Of a stretch of DNA of 64,000 bases, positions 22,187-34,569 are shown piece after piece. This stretch comes from Beta vulgaris subsp. vulgaris (Eukaryota > Streptophyta > Magnoliopsida > Caryophyllales > Amaranthaceae). Both the position numbers and the translations under genes were made by a program. The notes below the pieces were generated by a model. That model saw only the letters and a list, made by a program, of their open reading frames with translations. It was not told the DNA's origin and searched no databases. Each line of letters starts with the position of its first letter. The first letter of the stretch is position 1. The stretch is taken from the NCBI RefSeq assembly GCF_026745355.1, contig NC_079210.1:26116029-26180028 (forward strand), written 5' to 3'.

Positions 22187-23277
22187 CAGAGGCTGTAGGT
22201 TGTCGAGTTTTCGTCCCTTTTGAAGGATCCTACAAAAGATGGAATCAGTAATCGAAAGACAACAAAGAAGGATCAAGTAAAGAAACCAATATACCTTTGG
22301 CGCTCGTGGAACTCTAGCGTCCCCTCTCGACATCTTCTGTCGAATCTGGTCTTGCACTCGTTGATTCGCCGTCAAGCGCTTCTGCATCTCCTCTCCAAGT
22401 TCCTGACGAGCAATAATTGTGACCAAGCAAATCAAGTTATAATCTGGTTTAATGGAGGGCGGTCGAATACCTAACAGTAAAAACCCTACCCTAGGAATAG
22501 ACAGGACTTAACCCCATCATTTATAGGAAGTGCGCTTCACTCAGTGCCTCGGCTCCCGGGTTCTAATATTGAGGAACCTACTTTCGGTCACCATTATCGA
22601 TCATGGTAATGGTCTGGCAGTAAATGGCCACCCTGGCTTCGTCCTCGGTCATTCGAGTTACAGACCTATTCAGGGCTAAGTTGGGCCCCTCGAGCAAAGT
22701 AGTGATAGGAAAGTCCCATGGCTCTGCCAGGTACAAATACAGGAACTGGATTCGAAAGAACTGCTGGTTCGAAGGCATCGTTCCCACAACCTTATAAGGA
22801 GAACGAACCTGAAAGATCCACCACCCTTCTCCATTCGAAGTGGCGGACATAATCACCAACTTCATTATATTACGCCATAACACTAAGGAAGGCTCCACGT
22901 CCATGATGACTCCGGTCGCCAGAAAACCCACTAACGAACCTACGCTGTTGGGCATGAGTTGGACGAAGCACTTCGGCTATGAAGGGACGCGAACCACCTG
23001 ACTATCGAGAAGATCATCTAAGTAACTCCTAATGGCTCGGGGTCAAGCAATGGTGACAAAATGTGGGGGGGGGGGGGGTTATTTAACTCCTCCCCCCATC
23101 AGAAAGTACAGAAATATGGTCGCTCAAGCACGGTAGGGCTTCGAGCACCTGAGACGGGTTTGGACAGTCGAATACCGTGGACACCACAAGAACCCCGTTT
23201 ATTACAACCCCATCAAACAATGGTTCGAGTGGGGCTGGAGGGGTCCCCGAGCTAAATAGTGAGCACCGAGTATCCAT
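22170..23277 (-). pseudogene. Antisense extra ORF of Tat element 2 (Transposase_28-like), multi-exon and broken
   Basis: It runs opposite to the host element. It starts MDTRCSLFSSG at 23277, then degenerates. It resumes at 22955-22578 with MPNSVGSLVGFLATGVIM, SNGEGWWIFQVRS and LYLYLAEPWDFPI, the body of plant putative-gypsy-type-transposon proteins. Two downstream exons fit GT-AG rules: 22402-22295 (ELGEEMQKRLTANQRVQDQI) and 22229-22170 (ends SGSKVD, stop). They are joined in phase across a 65-bp intron. The last 17 bp overlap integrase sequence, so the stop may be accidental. It is homologous to 2132-2800 in element 1. Function unknown. Confidence 0.55.
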
Positions 23278-23487
23278 TAACAGGGGGCTCCATCCAGATG
23301 GTCCATTTAAAAATAAACAAAGAAGCGAAAGAAGGTCGTACCTTGATTAGAAGGCTCTCGAGATCCTCCCCTGACACGAAGCACGACTATCGACCTTTGG
23401 CGCTCTCGAAATTATATACATAGAGAAAAGGCGAATCTCGAGAAAGTCAGAATATCAAATGAGAGAAAAATGAAGTACTTTCCTCCC

Positions 23488-23495
23488 CTTATATA
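23488..23495 (-). promoter_or_regulatory. TATA box of the antisense frame in Tat element 2
   Basis: TATATAAG on the minus strand lies 211 bp before the ATG at 23277. The leader between them shares short blocks with element 1 (CTAATC, AGGTAC, CCCCTGTT just before the ATG). The same layout occurs in the opposite orientation in element 1. Confidence 0.5.
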
Positions 23496-23863
23496 GACTG
23501 CCTGAAATGGACGATTAAACGTCCGATGGGCCCAAAAGGGTCTCGAAAAGCAAATCAAATTGGGCCTCACGGCAGGCCCAAATTCACCAACTACCCATGC
23601 TGGTCCACCGAGGCTCCCTAAGTTCGACTGAATTCAGATGAGCCCAAGGACAAAGCGCAACAACGCCACATAAAAGCCCGCCCCTAGCCAAATCGCGCTC
23701 TCCCTTATCATCGGCCAACCCGCGTAGGCCCGTTAGGCCGGCTGGGCCCGGATAAAAATCGAAGACCTACACTCAGACACTTCACTCAGAGCGAGTGAAG
23801 GATACCCCAATGTCACTACCACCATTGAGGTCGGCGCTCGTCAAGTGATACGACGTCATGTCC

Positions 23864-24665
23864 TCTCGAATTACTTAGGGCTCATTAGCCCCTTTGGCAA
23901 CCTCGAGCGAGGTATATGTGCCCCTGGAGTTGCTAGTGGCTTATTGGCCCCTAAGCAACCTTGAGCGAGGTCCATGTGCCCCTCGAGTTGCTTGGGGCTC
24001 ATTAGCCCCTAGGCAACCTCGAGGGAGGTCCATGTGCCCCTCGAGTTGCTTGTGGATCATTAGTCCCTAGGCAACCTCGAGTGAGGTCCACGAGCCCCTC
24101 GAGTTGCTTGGGGCTCATTAGCCCCTAGGCAACCTGTACCGAGGTCTACGTGGCCCTCGAGTTGCTTAGGGCTCATTAGCCCCTAGACAATCTCGAGCAA
24201 GGTTCACGTGCCCCTCAAGTTGCTTAGGCCGGGGCTCATCAGCTCCAAGGAAACCTCGAGTGAGGTTCAGGTGTCCCTCGAGTTGCTTGGGGCTCATTAC
24301 CCTTTTTGTAGCCTCTTGCGAGATCCATGTTCCCTTCGAGCTGCTTGGGGCTCATTATCCTTTTGGCAACCTCGAGTGATGTCCATGTACCCCTCGAGTT
24401 GTTTGGGGGCTCATTAGCCCTTTGGCAACCTTGAGGGAGAACCATGTGCCCCTCGAGTTGCTTGGGGCTCATTAGCCCCTAAGCAACCTCGAGCCAGATC
24501 CAGGTGCCCCTCGAGTTGCTTGGGGCTCATGAGCGAAATCCAGGTGTCCCTTGAGTTGCCTGGGGCTCATTAGCCCTTTAGCAACCTCGAGCGAGGTCCA
24601 TGTGTCCCTCGATTTCCTTGGGGCTCATCGGGCCCTTGGCGACCTCAAACGGGGACCATAGGTTC
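23864..24665. repeat. Tandem array, 58-bp unit, about 14 copies, in the 3' region of Tat element 2
   Basis: Each unit reads CTCGAGTTGCTTGGGGCTCA then TTAGCCCCTAGGCAACCTCG and AGCGAGGTCCATGTGCCC. Inside it GGGGCTCATTAGCCCC is an inverted repeat and CTCGAG recurs. Copies differ at several sites and one is shortened by 18 bp (near 24510-24550). The array has no sequence in common with the 150-bp array of element 1 except the GGGGCT-AT-AGCCCC palindrome. Confidence 0.9.
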
Positions 24666-24984
24666 CACGAGACGCCTAGAACTCATCCCCTAAGTCATTC
24701 CGAACTCGATCGAGGTGCCATCCTCTCGAGGCCTGATGCCCCTCGAGTGACCCGGCCAAGACTCAACATCCCTCGAGTCTCCTGGGGATCCTCAATCCTC
24801 GGGCAATATCAATCGAAACTTCAGCTCTCCAAGTCATTCCAAACCCGGTCGAGGTGCCTTCTGTTTGAGGTCCGACGTCCTTCGAGATGAATAAGATCAT
24901 CAGACTCTTCAGGGCCATCCAGTCATTTCCGCAAAACACGTGGCATCACGAGAGCCTTCTTCCACATATTTCGCGTGTGGCTAA

Positions 24985-25404
24985 TATTTGGGCCTAATAA
25001 GTCCTTAGTGCACCCCACGTGTTCTCAAGCCCTATGCCAACATGGCAAATCCTCGGTGGGTCCCGCATTATCTCAAGCCTTAGGCCAGTTTAGCAAGCCC
25101 GCAGTGGGTCCCACCCGTCTCGGATCTTGCGCCAGCCTGGCAGGGCATTTTCACATCTTTCAACACCTATAAATAAGGAGCAAATTCCCATTTATTGAGG
25201 TAATGAATTCTAGACAAACTACTTCACACATCCCAATTAGAACACACTAATTGACTTGATCGCCGAAGAGGCGATCCCGGATACACCCACGAGGTAGTCT
25301 AACTCTCGCTTTTACAGGTCTTTCTTCATTCTCCGAGCAACTGGCCATCATCTCATCTCCTAATCTCGATCCATCCCCCATCTTACAAGTTTTTACCCGA
25401 AATA
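24985..25404 (+). repeat. Right LTR of Tat element 2
   Basis: It matches the left LTR over 403 bp and continues 17 bp to the CTTAC duplication. A TATAAATA box lies near 25170. It is visibly diverged from the left copy, so the insertion is not recent. Confidence 0.8.
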
Positions 25405-25409
25405 CTTAC

Positions 25410-26960
25410 TATTTTATAGAAGTTTCAAAGCAAATGCAACATTACCTTTTTTGGCTTTGACTTCTCTCTGTTTCTTTTCATAATATGAGTCCCTCTTGTT
25501 TTATTTGGGTCCCAATTCCGATAATATAAACCTTCTATTATTTTAACTAACACTTTCTCCTTCCTAAAACAAATATAACACTTACCTTTTTCAGAAGTTT
25601 CAAAGTAAATGCAACATTACCTTTTTTTTTTTGCATTGAGTTCTCTCTATTTATTTTCATGATATGAGTCCCTCATAATACTGGTGTCTCCCACCCTCCC
25701 CCTCCCCCATGTAACACTTATTTCTAACGCAATATGTAGTAAATAATTAAGATATAATGGTCAAAGTTATGTGTTTGCAAAAATAATAGTCATGTTGCAA
25801 TGTTCTAAAGAATGACAGAAATATAAATATTGTAAAGCCCCTTATTAGATAAGTGCTCCTCTCCCCTATTCATAAAGGTGATATTTAGAAATAAAATTAA
25901 TTTTTTATAAGAATTTAAATTTTATACATATTTAAAATCATTTAGGCACTCAATATCAATTTTTTTTTCCAGAAAACTTAATTTATATAGTTTCAGTCCA
26001 TCCAATATAACTATCCTGAATCCGCCACTGGTCGCAACATAATGGCTACGCGCCTAGGATTTTTGAAGGTAGAAGGAATTTATGGGTTTTACAATGCTTA
26101 AATTTAATGCACTACGAACAATACATTATTCTTATCTCAGGGCATGTTTGTTAGAACTAGTTGTTACCGTTCTGAGTCATTCTACTAATGTAATAGACTT
26201 GGGATTTTACTTACATAATTTTTCTATTTACCTAGGATAGTTATACATTTATAATAGTTAGTCTAAGTAGAATGAAGATTCGAAGTGAAGATGTTCTCAT
26301 TCTCATTCATCGAATGATTCTGGCGCAATCTTTTGGGTCATCGCGATCAATCTACAAGAAATTTTTCATTGGTTTTTTTTTGGTTGTTTTCTCACATCTT
26401 GAAGTTTCATCCTATGAATTTTGGTCAAATTTCATGAACAAACAAAGTCGCGGTAGCGTTCAACTTGGGACAGCATTTCAGCATCAGTTTTACGGTTTTG
26501 TCCTATGTCACTTGTAATAAAAATCTTAATGACTGTAATTATATGTAAAAAAAAAGTAAACGAAACAAGTGGCTATCCACCTATGTGCTTAAGGTGCTTG
26601 GACAAGTTTGTTTTGAGCTTACCCACTTAAGACGAAAAGATGCAGCGCGGCACCGCCATACAAGCGAGATCCCTGCATTATTTTATGAGATTTTGGGCAG
26701 CACTCATTTCTTGGCTAATGGTAGCGTGAGACCACTAGTTGTAAAAGCTTTCGAAATCTGAGAAAATTTACAATTGGTTTCCTAGACAAAATGTCATCTA
26801 CTATGGAGATATAACTGAAATGGCAAATGTTAGCTGATGAACAACTTGAAAAGAGTCCTATGTTTTGTCTTTTATTTTTTTTGTTTAGTTTAGTACTTTA
26901 GTGAAAAAAACTAATATAAACCCGGTGCCCATTAAATTAGTGTGTACTCGATTCATCTCA
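25410..26960. other. AT-rich spacer with a local duplication and a hAT-type end
   Basis: A block with ACTTACC.TTTT, then AGAAGTTTCAAAG and AAATGCAAC, occurs twice, at about 25405-25450 and 25575-25625. The left copy was the target of Tat element 2. At 26010-26030 the sequence CCTGAATCCGCCACTG matches the hAT-type terminus at 17129-17144, but no partner end is found, so it is a remnant. The 81-codon frame at 26272-26517 is not recognised and shows no support as a gene. Confidence 0.45.
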
Positions 26961-27080
26961 CATAAGTTGTAATGATTACAACTTTCAATTTTTGTCGTGT
27001 TCAGTCTTCCACTTTTTCTTGTCTCTCCTCTAATAACTTCTCTCTCCTTCTCTCTCCTCTGATAACTTCTTCTAACTTCG

Positions 27081-27090
27081 TTCTTTATAT
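27081..27090 (+). promoter_or_regulatory. Candidate TATA box of the Ulp1-like gene
   Basis: TTTATATAAC sits in a CT-rich stretch 150 bp before the first ATG at 27231 (ATGGGAAGAAAG). The CT-rich leader is typical of plant 5' regions. Confidence 0.4.
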
Positions 27091-27689
27091 AACTTCTGCA
27101 TTTTCACTCTCATAAATTTACTTCTTCATTTTCTCTCTCTTAGCTTCTTTATTTTCTCTTTGTTCCAGTTCGTACTGTGTTTTTCAGTTTTTATGTTCAA
27201 TTCTAATAAATTTCTTCGTTTGAATTCTTCAATGGGAAGAAAGAGGAGTGCTATTCACAATTTCTCAATGTAATGGTTTGCATTCATCTCTTGGTGTTCG
27301 TTCAAAGGAATAGGAATTGAAGTCGTCTGGTGTTCCTGAAACTGCTCAACCTCATGGTAACAATGTCTTTGATTTTTTGTGTTTACTTTAATTTCTTATA
27401 ATTTCTTGTAATTATGTCGTTGATTTTTGCTTCGCTCATTTTTGTGTGCGATTTTTATTGTTCTCATACTGAATTTATATTCATTATTAGTGTTTTGATG
27501 TTAATGTTTTTGTTTTGTAGTTAATTTTCGTTTGCCCTAATTTTCGAATTTGTTATTGTTACTTGTTGTTTTTGCTTTATTTAGTTTTTCTGTTTATTAT
27601 GGCTGAGTTTGTGTTGTATATAGTGCTTATTGTACTTTTATTATGTCTTATAGTGTTTTCTAGGTTAACTATATTTTTTCTGATGAATA

Positions 27690-28150
27690 ATAATTGTTTA
27701 TAATTGTGATGATATAGTATAGTTTGACTTTATATAGTGTGTTTTGTAGATATATAGTGTATTTGTAATTATATTGTACTTTTGTTATACAATCCGTGTA
27801 TTTTGTAATTATATGATATAGTGTATTTGACATAATGTTGTTTTTTTTGGCTGTTGGTTTTGCATGATATAGTGTATATTGAAATGATATAGTGTGTTTT
27901 GACATAGTGTCTGTTTTTTGGTATGATAGTGTTACATAACAATGTAGATGGACATGATATTATGTGTTTTGACATGATATAGCGTATTTTCAAAAGGTAT
28001 AACGTGTTTTGACATGATAGTGCTTTGCTCTGTTTTTGGCATGGTTTTGCATGCTATAGTGTATATTGACATCATGTATAGTGTAGTTTCTTTCTATAGT
28101 ACACAAAACTATCATGATAGTGTATTTGACATGATATATTATGTTTTCAC
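27690..28150. repeat. ATATAGTGT repeat block, intron 1 of the Ulp1-like gene
   Basis: Variants of TGATATAGTGTGTTTTGACA recur every 20-40 bp. Same-type blocks occur at 29505-29650, 33300-33480, 34570-34900, 35500-36150, 36590-36715 and 39404-39560, always in introns or spacers of this unit and never in the LINE or solo LTR. Confidence 0.75.
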
Positions 28151-29504
28151 ATGATATAGTGTATGTTTATTCTCAACAATTGTTTTTTGTTGCATAGCAC
28201 CCTAGACATGATTCTGGTAATCCATCTACTAAACATCAAGATGGAAGGAGTGATGCTAGTAATCGTCCTGGTAATGAAGGAATTGATTCTGCTAATTATC
28301 CTGGTAATGAAGATACTTATGCTCGTAATATTGTTGGTTCAATTGTTACACAAAAGGTAACAAGCAAGAAGAGGGTAAATCATGTAGCTAAGAATGATAC
28401 CTCGAAAGCTCCAAAGAACAGCAAAATAATGATTGAAGCTGAAAGACACATGGTTAACTTGTTTAAAACTACTTGTTGTGGTAAAAGGCTTTGTGAGCTG
28501 AATCAAGGTTTGAATGAAGAACAGAGAAAAGTTGTGATAGATATTGGTTTTATATCTTTGTTGGATTTAATGATTTTAAGGACTAATAATTCTTTGAGTG
28601 GATGGTTGGTGGAGATGTTTGATGGTGGTTCGGGAATGTTTAGAGCTAGTTGTGCCAAGGAGTTCAAGGTTAACCAATTTGATGTGTATGATGTGTTTCA
28701 GTTTTCCCTAGTTCAAGGAAAAGATCTGGTGGATGTGTCTAGGGGACCCAATGCGGAGAATCCACATTATCAGCTGAAAGCAAGCTAGAGGGATTACTTT
28801 GGAGTTTTTCAGGATAAAGGATAAATTCATATGTATTCTGTTTATTCGGAGTTAATTAGGTTAGTTGATGGTCGGGAGGGTTTTACAAGGTTTTATGTGT
28901 GATTTGCTTTTTCTTCTTTTTTAGCTCTTGTTGCAAATAACACACTAGATTTGAGGCTGGTTTTTGTTGTATATGAGGTTTAGACAATTCCTTGTTCGAA
29001 TTGGTGTAAATATATTTTGGTGAGGTTGAAGCATGCGACTGTTTTGTACAAGAATTCATTGTACAATATTGGTTCTCAGAGGCATTATACTAGGTGTATA
29101 ATTTTGCTGGAGTGGATTTACTTCCACTACCTCCAGATTTTTAATTGTGTGCCGCCAACTCAATTGTCTCTGTTGTCTTATTGGGATAATGTTTCAATTG
29201 GCAGGAGAATTCATTGTGAAGTACTATGTGATAAATTTGGATGTGGTTTGATTCATGATAGTTATCCAATAAATGCTAAGTTTTACTTCACTGATGATTG
29301 CCATGTCGATTTCAGCCAGATGAAAAAAAAATAGAAGTTTAATATGCACCACGTTTTGTGTTGCCTGATAATGCACCAAGTGAGGCTCCGCCCAAGAGAA
29401 AGGTGAAGGGAAAGCTTCATGTTCAGTTTGAGCTTCCACCAGGAAGTGTCTCGGATGAAGATATTACTGCAAAAGCTAAAGATTTAAGTTTAAATTTTAG
29501 ATTT

Positions 29505-29650
29505 ATATAGTATAGTTTTGAGTGATATAGTGTGGTTATATGTGATACAATGTGATTTTTATGTAATATTGTGTGGTTTTGTGATGGTGTGGTAGTGTGT
29601 GTGTATTTGATATAGTGGTATTTTATGTGATAAAATGTGTTTTAATGTGA
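29505..29650. repeat. ATATAGTGT repeat block left of the LINE
   Basis: It has the same degenerate unit (GTGATATAGTGTGGTTATATG) as the other blocks. The intron continues after the LINE at 33300. Confidence 0.7.
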
Positions 29651-29689
29651 TATGGCATTTGTGCCTTATAATAGTTCAACCTACAAAAG

Positions 29690-32600
29690 GGCAAGCTAAA
29701 AAGCCTGATGGTGGAAATGGTTTAAGGCATGAAGGAAGGGAGAATATCCCTCCTAATGGTTTGGATTGGGTTCTGGAATACCAGAGGCCTTAACAGGCCA
29801 CTGAAACATACTGATGTTAGGTGGTTTCTGAAACATAATCAAATTGGGTTGTGTAGGCTTCTGGAAACAAGCGTGAAGTGTGGTAACTTCCCCAAGGTCT
29901 ATACTGGAGTTTGTGATGGGTGGAGTATTGTAACTAATCATCAGCAACATAGAGGGGGTAGAATATGGGTGATATGGTTGCCTAATGTTTTTCATCTGAA
30001 TGTCATTGAGTGCAATGCTCAGTACATACATTGTAAGGTGGAGCATAGAGCAACTAATAAAAAGTTCTTTGTTACCTTTGTGTATGGCATGAATGATGCC
30101 AAGGATAGAGATACCCTATGGAATATGTTATCTATCTTAAGTACTCAGTTCAGAGATGCTCGGGTGCTGGGAGGTGACTTTAATAATGTCTTGAACCTGA
30201 ATGAAAGATTGGGGTCTGCAGTTACATTGGCTAAAGTGGAAAGTTTCAGGAATTGTATGAGGGCTTGTGGGCTAAATGAACATAGAACATAGGGGCCTTT
30301 CTTCACATGGAGTAATAAACAAGAGGGGGAGGGGAAAGTTTTTTCATGAACTGATCGAGTTATAGCAAATGATTACTGGGATCTCAAATTTCCTAATGTG
30401 GTATCTAAGTTTTTACCTGAAAGTGTGTCAGACCATTGCCCATGTGTGATTAGTCTTGATAGGGCTGAAACAGTAAAACCTAAAGCTTTTAGGTTTTTTA
30501 ATATGTGGACTGAAGATGATGAATTACTGACTAGATTGCAGGGAGTATGGATAAAGCACATTCTAGGTGTGCCCATGTATAAGATTGTCATGAAGCTGAA
30601 GAAATTAAAAGGGGTGCTCAAGGAGTTAAACAAGAGCAAATATGACAATATAGGAATTGTTGCTTAAGAAGCAAAACAAAAAATGATCACAATGCAAGAA
30701 TGCTTGCAACATGAGCCTACAAATGTGAGGTTGCATCAAGAGGAATCAGAAGCCAGATTGAGATACAATGCTCTTCATGAGGCTAGGTTTAGTTTTCTGC
30801 AATAGAAGGCAAAACAAGAATGGCTTAATAAGGGGGACATGAATACACAATACTTTCATGCATGTTTGATGAAGAGGAGGATGCAAAATCAAATTAGTAG
30901 AATTCAAGATCTGCAGGGGGTATGGAGAGATGAGAAGAGGGGTATTGAAGATGCCTTTGTGGAATATTATCAAGGGTTGCTTGGCACCACTTTACATATG
31001 GAGGCCCATGTAAGCAAGACCATCATTCAAGAAGGGAATGTGGTTAATAGGGAGCAACAAGAAGCTTTGTGTGCTGAATTCACTAATGAAGATATCAAGG
31101 CTACTCTGTGGTCTAATGAAGATAACAAGGCCCCTAGGCCAGATGGTTACAATAGCTGCTTTTATAAGAAAGCTTGGCCTTGTATAGGTCCTGAGGTGTG
31201 CAATGTCGTGAAGAATTTTGTTCACACTGGCAAGCTTTTGAAGCAAGTGAATGCGACTAACCTATGTCTTATACCTAAGATTGATCAGCCTATTGATGTC
31301 ACACATTTTAGACCTATAGCATGTTGTAATGTCCTCTATAAAATTATCTCTAAATTGTTGTGTAATAGGCTCTCCTTGGTTCTACCAAGTATTATAGATG
31401 AAGTTCAAAGTGCTATTGTTGCTAGAAGGAAGATAATGCACAATATTTTAATCTTCCAGGATATGATGAAGCAGTATAAAAGGAAATCTCAACCTCCTAG
31501 GTGTACTCTAAAGATAGATTTAAGGAAGGCATATGATTCCTTAAGTTAGGATTTTATCGGAGAGTTATTGGAGGGATCAACTTCCCAGGAAGGTTCATCA
31601 ATTGGGTTATGGAGTGTATGACTAGCCCTAGATATTCTTTATGCATAAATGGCGAAACATGTGGTTTTTTCAAGGGCAATACAGGGCTAAGGCAAGGAGA
31701 TCCCATCTCTCCATTACTTTTTGAAATTGCAATGGAGTAGCTTACTAGGTTAATGAAGAAAATGGGAAGCAGAGAGGAATTTGGATTTCACCACAAATGC
31801 CAGGGGCTTAGACTCAACCACTTAATCTTTGCTGATGATTTAATGATGTTTAGTAAAGGTAATGTCCAATCAGTGGTGCTTATGGTGAGGACTCTAAAGG
31901 GTTTTGCTCAAGTGTCGGGGTTAAATGCCAATCCTGCTCAGACAGCTATCTATTATGGTAATGTGAAGGAGGAAATTCAAGATAGGATTGTTCATCTCAC
32001 AGGCGTATAAGAAAGGGTAGTAATTCCCTTTTAGATACCTGGGAGTTCTTATTACATCAAAAAGGCTTGAAGTGGCTTGATTGTGATGTGTTGATTGATA
32101 GAATTTTGCATAAAGTTATGTGTTGGAGCTCCAGACATCTCTCTTGTGCAGGAAGATCAGTGTTAGTGCAATCTATATTGTTGAGCATCCACACATACTA
32201 GCCCAGGTGTTCCTGTTGCCTAAGAGTGTTCTTAAAAGGATTGTTCAAATCTGTAGAGCTTTTCTATGGGAGGGAAAAGTGTTTCTAACTAAAAGTCCTC
32301 CAGTTGCTTGGGAGTGGGTTTGTAGACCCCAAATTTATGGAGGTCTTGGTATTCAAGACTGTTTGACATGGAACACAGCAGCTATAGGGAAGTACATTTG
32401 GCAAGTATTTCAAAAAGAAGATGTCCTCTAGATCAAGTGGGTGCATAGTGTGTATATAAAAGGGGTTAACTGGAGGGAGTACAAGGCCCCTACTGCTGCA
32501 AGCTGGGTGTGGAAGCTAATATGTAAAACTAAGGAGGTGTTCAAGAGAGCTTATGTGAACAACAAGTGGTTGAGTTCAGATAAGCAATACACTGTGAAAG

Positions 32601-33290
32601 TGGGTTATGAGTGGCTTAAGAGGCCACAAATGAAGATGGGGTGGCATAACTGGGTGTGGAGTAGTTATAATATTCCAAAGCACTCATTTATTGCTTGGAT
32701 TATGATGTTAGGTAAACTGAAGACTAGAGACAAGTTGAAAACTGCTGGTGTAATACAAGAGGCATGTTATCCTATGTGTCATACTAAGGAAGAAACGTGC
32801 CAGCATCTATTTTTTAGATGCCAAAGTAGCGGGAACATTTGCCAAGGGATTATGCAATTGATGGGGATTCACATGAGGCCACATGAATCTATATACACCT
32901 CATGAAAGAAATGGGACAGGAAATTAACAACTAAAAACAAGCAAAAAGCTAGTTATGTTGTACTAGCTGCACTGGTGTATTACATTTGGGGATGCAGGAA
33001 TCATGCCTGTTGGTTTGAAGCAGTGAGAAGACCTGAGAAAGTTATCAAGGAAATTGAGTTGAATGTCTGTCATAGATTGAAGTATTGTGTAGCTGCAAAA
33101 TGGTCTGATGCTGATAGAATGTTGTTGGATCAACTAACCTTAGATTGTAATTAAGAAGTCTAGTGTTTGAGCTCTTAGTTGGTCAGCATAACAGTCTTTG
33201 TACTGTTAAGCTTGAGAAGTCTTGTTGTAGGTGAGTCTGAATTGGAATTTGGTAATAAAAGCTTACATTTTACCAAAAAAACATAAAAAT
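29690..33290 (+). mobile_element. 5'-truncated L1-type LINE inside the Ulp1-like gene
   Basis: Only the second ORF and the 3' end are present. The 3' end is a short untranslated part (33155-33285) ending in an A-rich tail (CCAAAAAAACATAAAAA). The insertion lies in an intron, between two blocks of the ATATAGTGT repeat. The spacer around 35975-36050 repeats both junction neighbours (GTGCCTTATAA and AATGTTCCCTTTTGATATA) without the LINE, so it shows roughly the uninterrupted sequence. I found no clear target duplication. Confidence 0.8.
29729..33154 (+). pseudogene. LINE ORF2: endonuclease, reverse transcriptase, zf-RVT
   Basis: Domains in order: apurinic-type endonuclease (about 29756-30460; GFWNTRGLNRP, LGGDFNNVLNLNERLG and, after a stop, SDHCPCVI), a linker, reverse transcriptase (about 31060-32010; FRPIACCNVLYKIISKLLC, LKIDLRKAYDS, GLRQGDPISPLLF, HLIFADDLMMF) and the plant zf-RVT domain (about 32600-32850; WSSYNIPKHSFIAWI, ACYPMCHTKEETCQHLFFRC). 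The last codons read LTLDCN before the stop at 33152. Several stops and frameshifts (30291, 30664, 31547, 32008, 32429, 32903) make it a pseudogene. A live enzyme nicks target DNA and primes its own reverse transcription there. Confidence 0.85.
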
Positions 33291-33299
33291 TTCAGCCTA

Positions 33300-33480
33300 A
33301 TGTTCCCTTTGGATATAGTGTAGTTTTGACTGATATAGTGTTGTTCTATATGATATAGTGTATTTTGTATGTGGTATATTGTATGTGCTTTATTATTTCT
33401 GTTATACTCGTGACATAGTTTGTTTTTGCTCTGATATAGTTGGTGTTGTTTTCATATCGTTGGTCTTGTTTTGATATAGA
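33300..33480. repeat. ATATAGTGT repeat block right of the LINE
   Basis: Short repeats of the type GATATAGTGTAGTTTTGACT. Together with 29505-29650 it forms one intron split by the LINE. Confidence 0.65.
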
Positions 33481-34569
33481 GTATTATAAATTATTTTTTA
33501 TTTTTTTGTACAATCTTCATGCTTTGTGGTTGATTTGGAAGAGGGATTTGAAGATGTCTCCCTTTACCACATTGATGTCTTCAAGAGTTTGAAGGACTCT
33601 TTTGTAGTCGGTATTCCATCTTTTGATAATCTTTCCCAAGATGATCATGACAAAATTTTGTTCAGCCCTGTTTACCACAAGTACTTTAATTTGATGAAAT
33701 GGTATCAATTGCATATGCTATGAAGGATTTGCCAGCTGGTTGGGATGAGGTTTCTAATCCTTCTACTACTGCTTTCCATAGCCCTATAGTGACTCAATTG
33801 AGTCAGGAGACCAGTCATATGATCAACAACGTTGTCAACAACGTTTTTTTTAATGATGCAAGTGAGGACATGTCTGTGGAGAAGAATACATGGACTGTTT
33901 CCAAAATGCATTGTCTAAGGGTCCAACAAAGTCAACTCTAAGGCTGGATAATTATCCAGTTGTGGGTGTTTTCAGTCATATTTCAAAGATGAAAGATTTT
34001 GAAAATGTGATGGAAGATCTACCTATTTTTTTAAGGGATACATCCTTTAGATGGCAAGTAAATTTTTGAGTGAAATTTGTTTAAGGTATTGTTTTATTGA
34101 AAAGATTGTTACAATTGTGTTATTTGTTGCCGTGAAGAGCTCTTTAAGCTGGATGAGGTGTTTTTCTCTAGTCCTCGGAGTGAGATTTGGATGGTTGGTA
34201 GTGAGATTGAAATGTTTGCATCAGTTATAGATAATTGTACAAGAACGATGAATAATATCAATGAACTCAATCACTCTTCTCATCCAAAAAAGTTTAACTT
34301 TACTTCTTCTCAGAGTGTAAGAACTTTCTGTAATATATGGTGTTGAATTCTTTCTCTTTGCATGCATTATTTACTTTGTGATTACATGGGTTCTTATGTT
34401 CCATGGTGCATTATTGCATGTGCTGGAAGATGGAACTGATGCTAAATAGATCGATGATTTGATCGAATGTTGGAAGTTTCAAATTGAAGAGTTGAATAAT
34501 ATTCCGAAATTGGGTTCTGGTATTGAAATGATGAGACAAGTTCTGTTTTTGAAATTATGATGAATGTTA

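Larger units (their letters stand above)
14067..25404 (+). mobile_element. Tat-type Ty3/gypsy retrotransposon (element 2), with nested insertions
   Basis: Direct LTR copies at 14067-14469 and 24985-25404 enclose, in plus orientation, gag, protease, reverse transcriptase, RNase H, second RNase H and integrase. An antisense frame and a 58-bp tandem array follow. CTTAC at 14062-14066 and 25405-25409 is the target duplication. The uninterrupted target is echoed by a diverged duplicate nearby, which supports the boundaries. Stops in every domain make it inactive. Confidence 0.85.

Noticed and set aside
29224..29439. Minus frame opposite exon blocks of the Ulp1-like gene
   Set aside because: Shadow of the plus-strand coding sequence.
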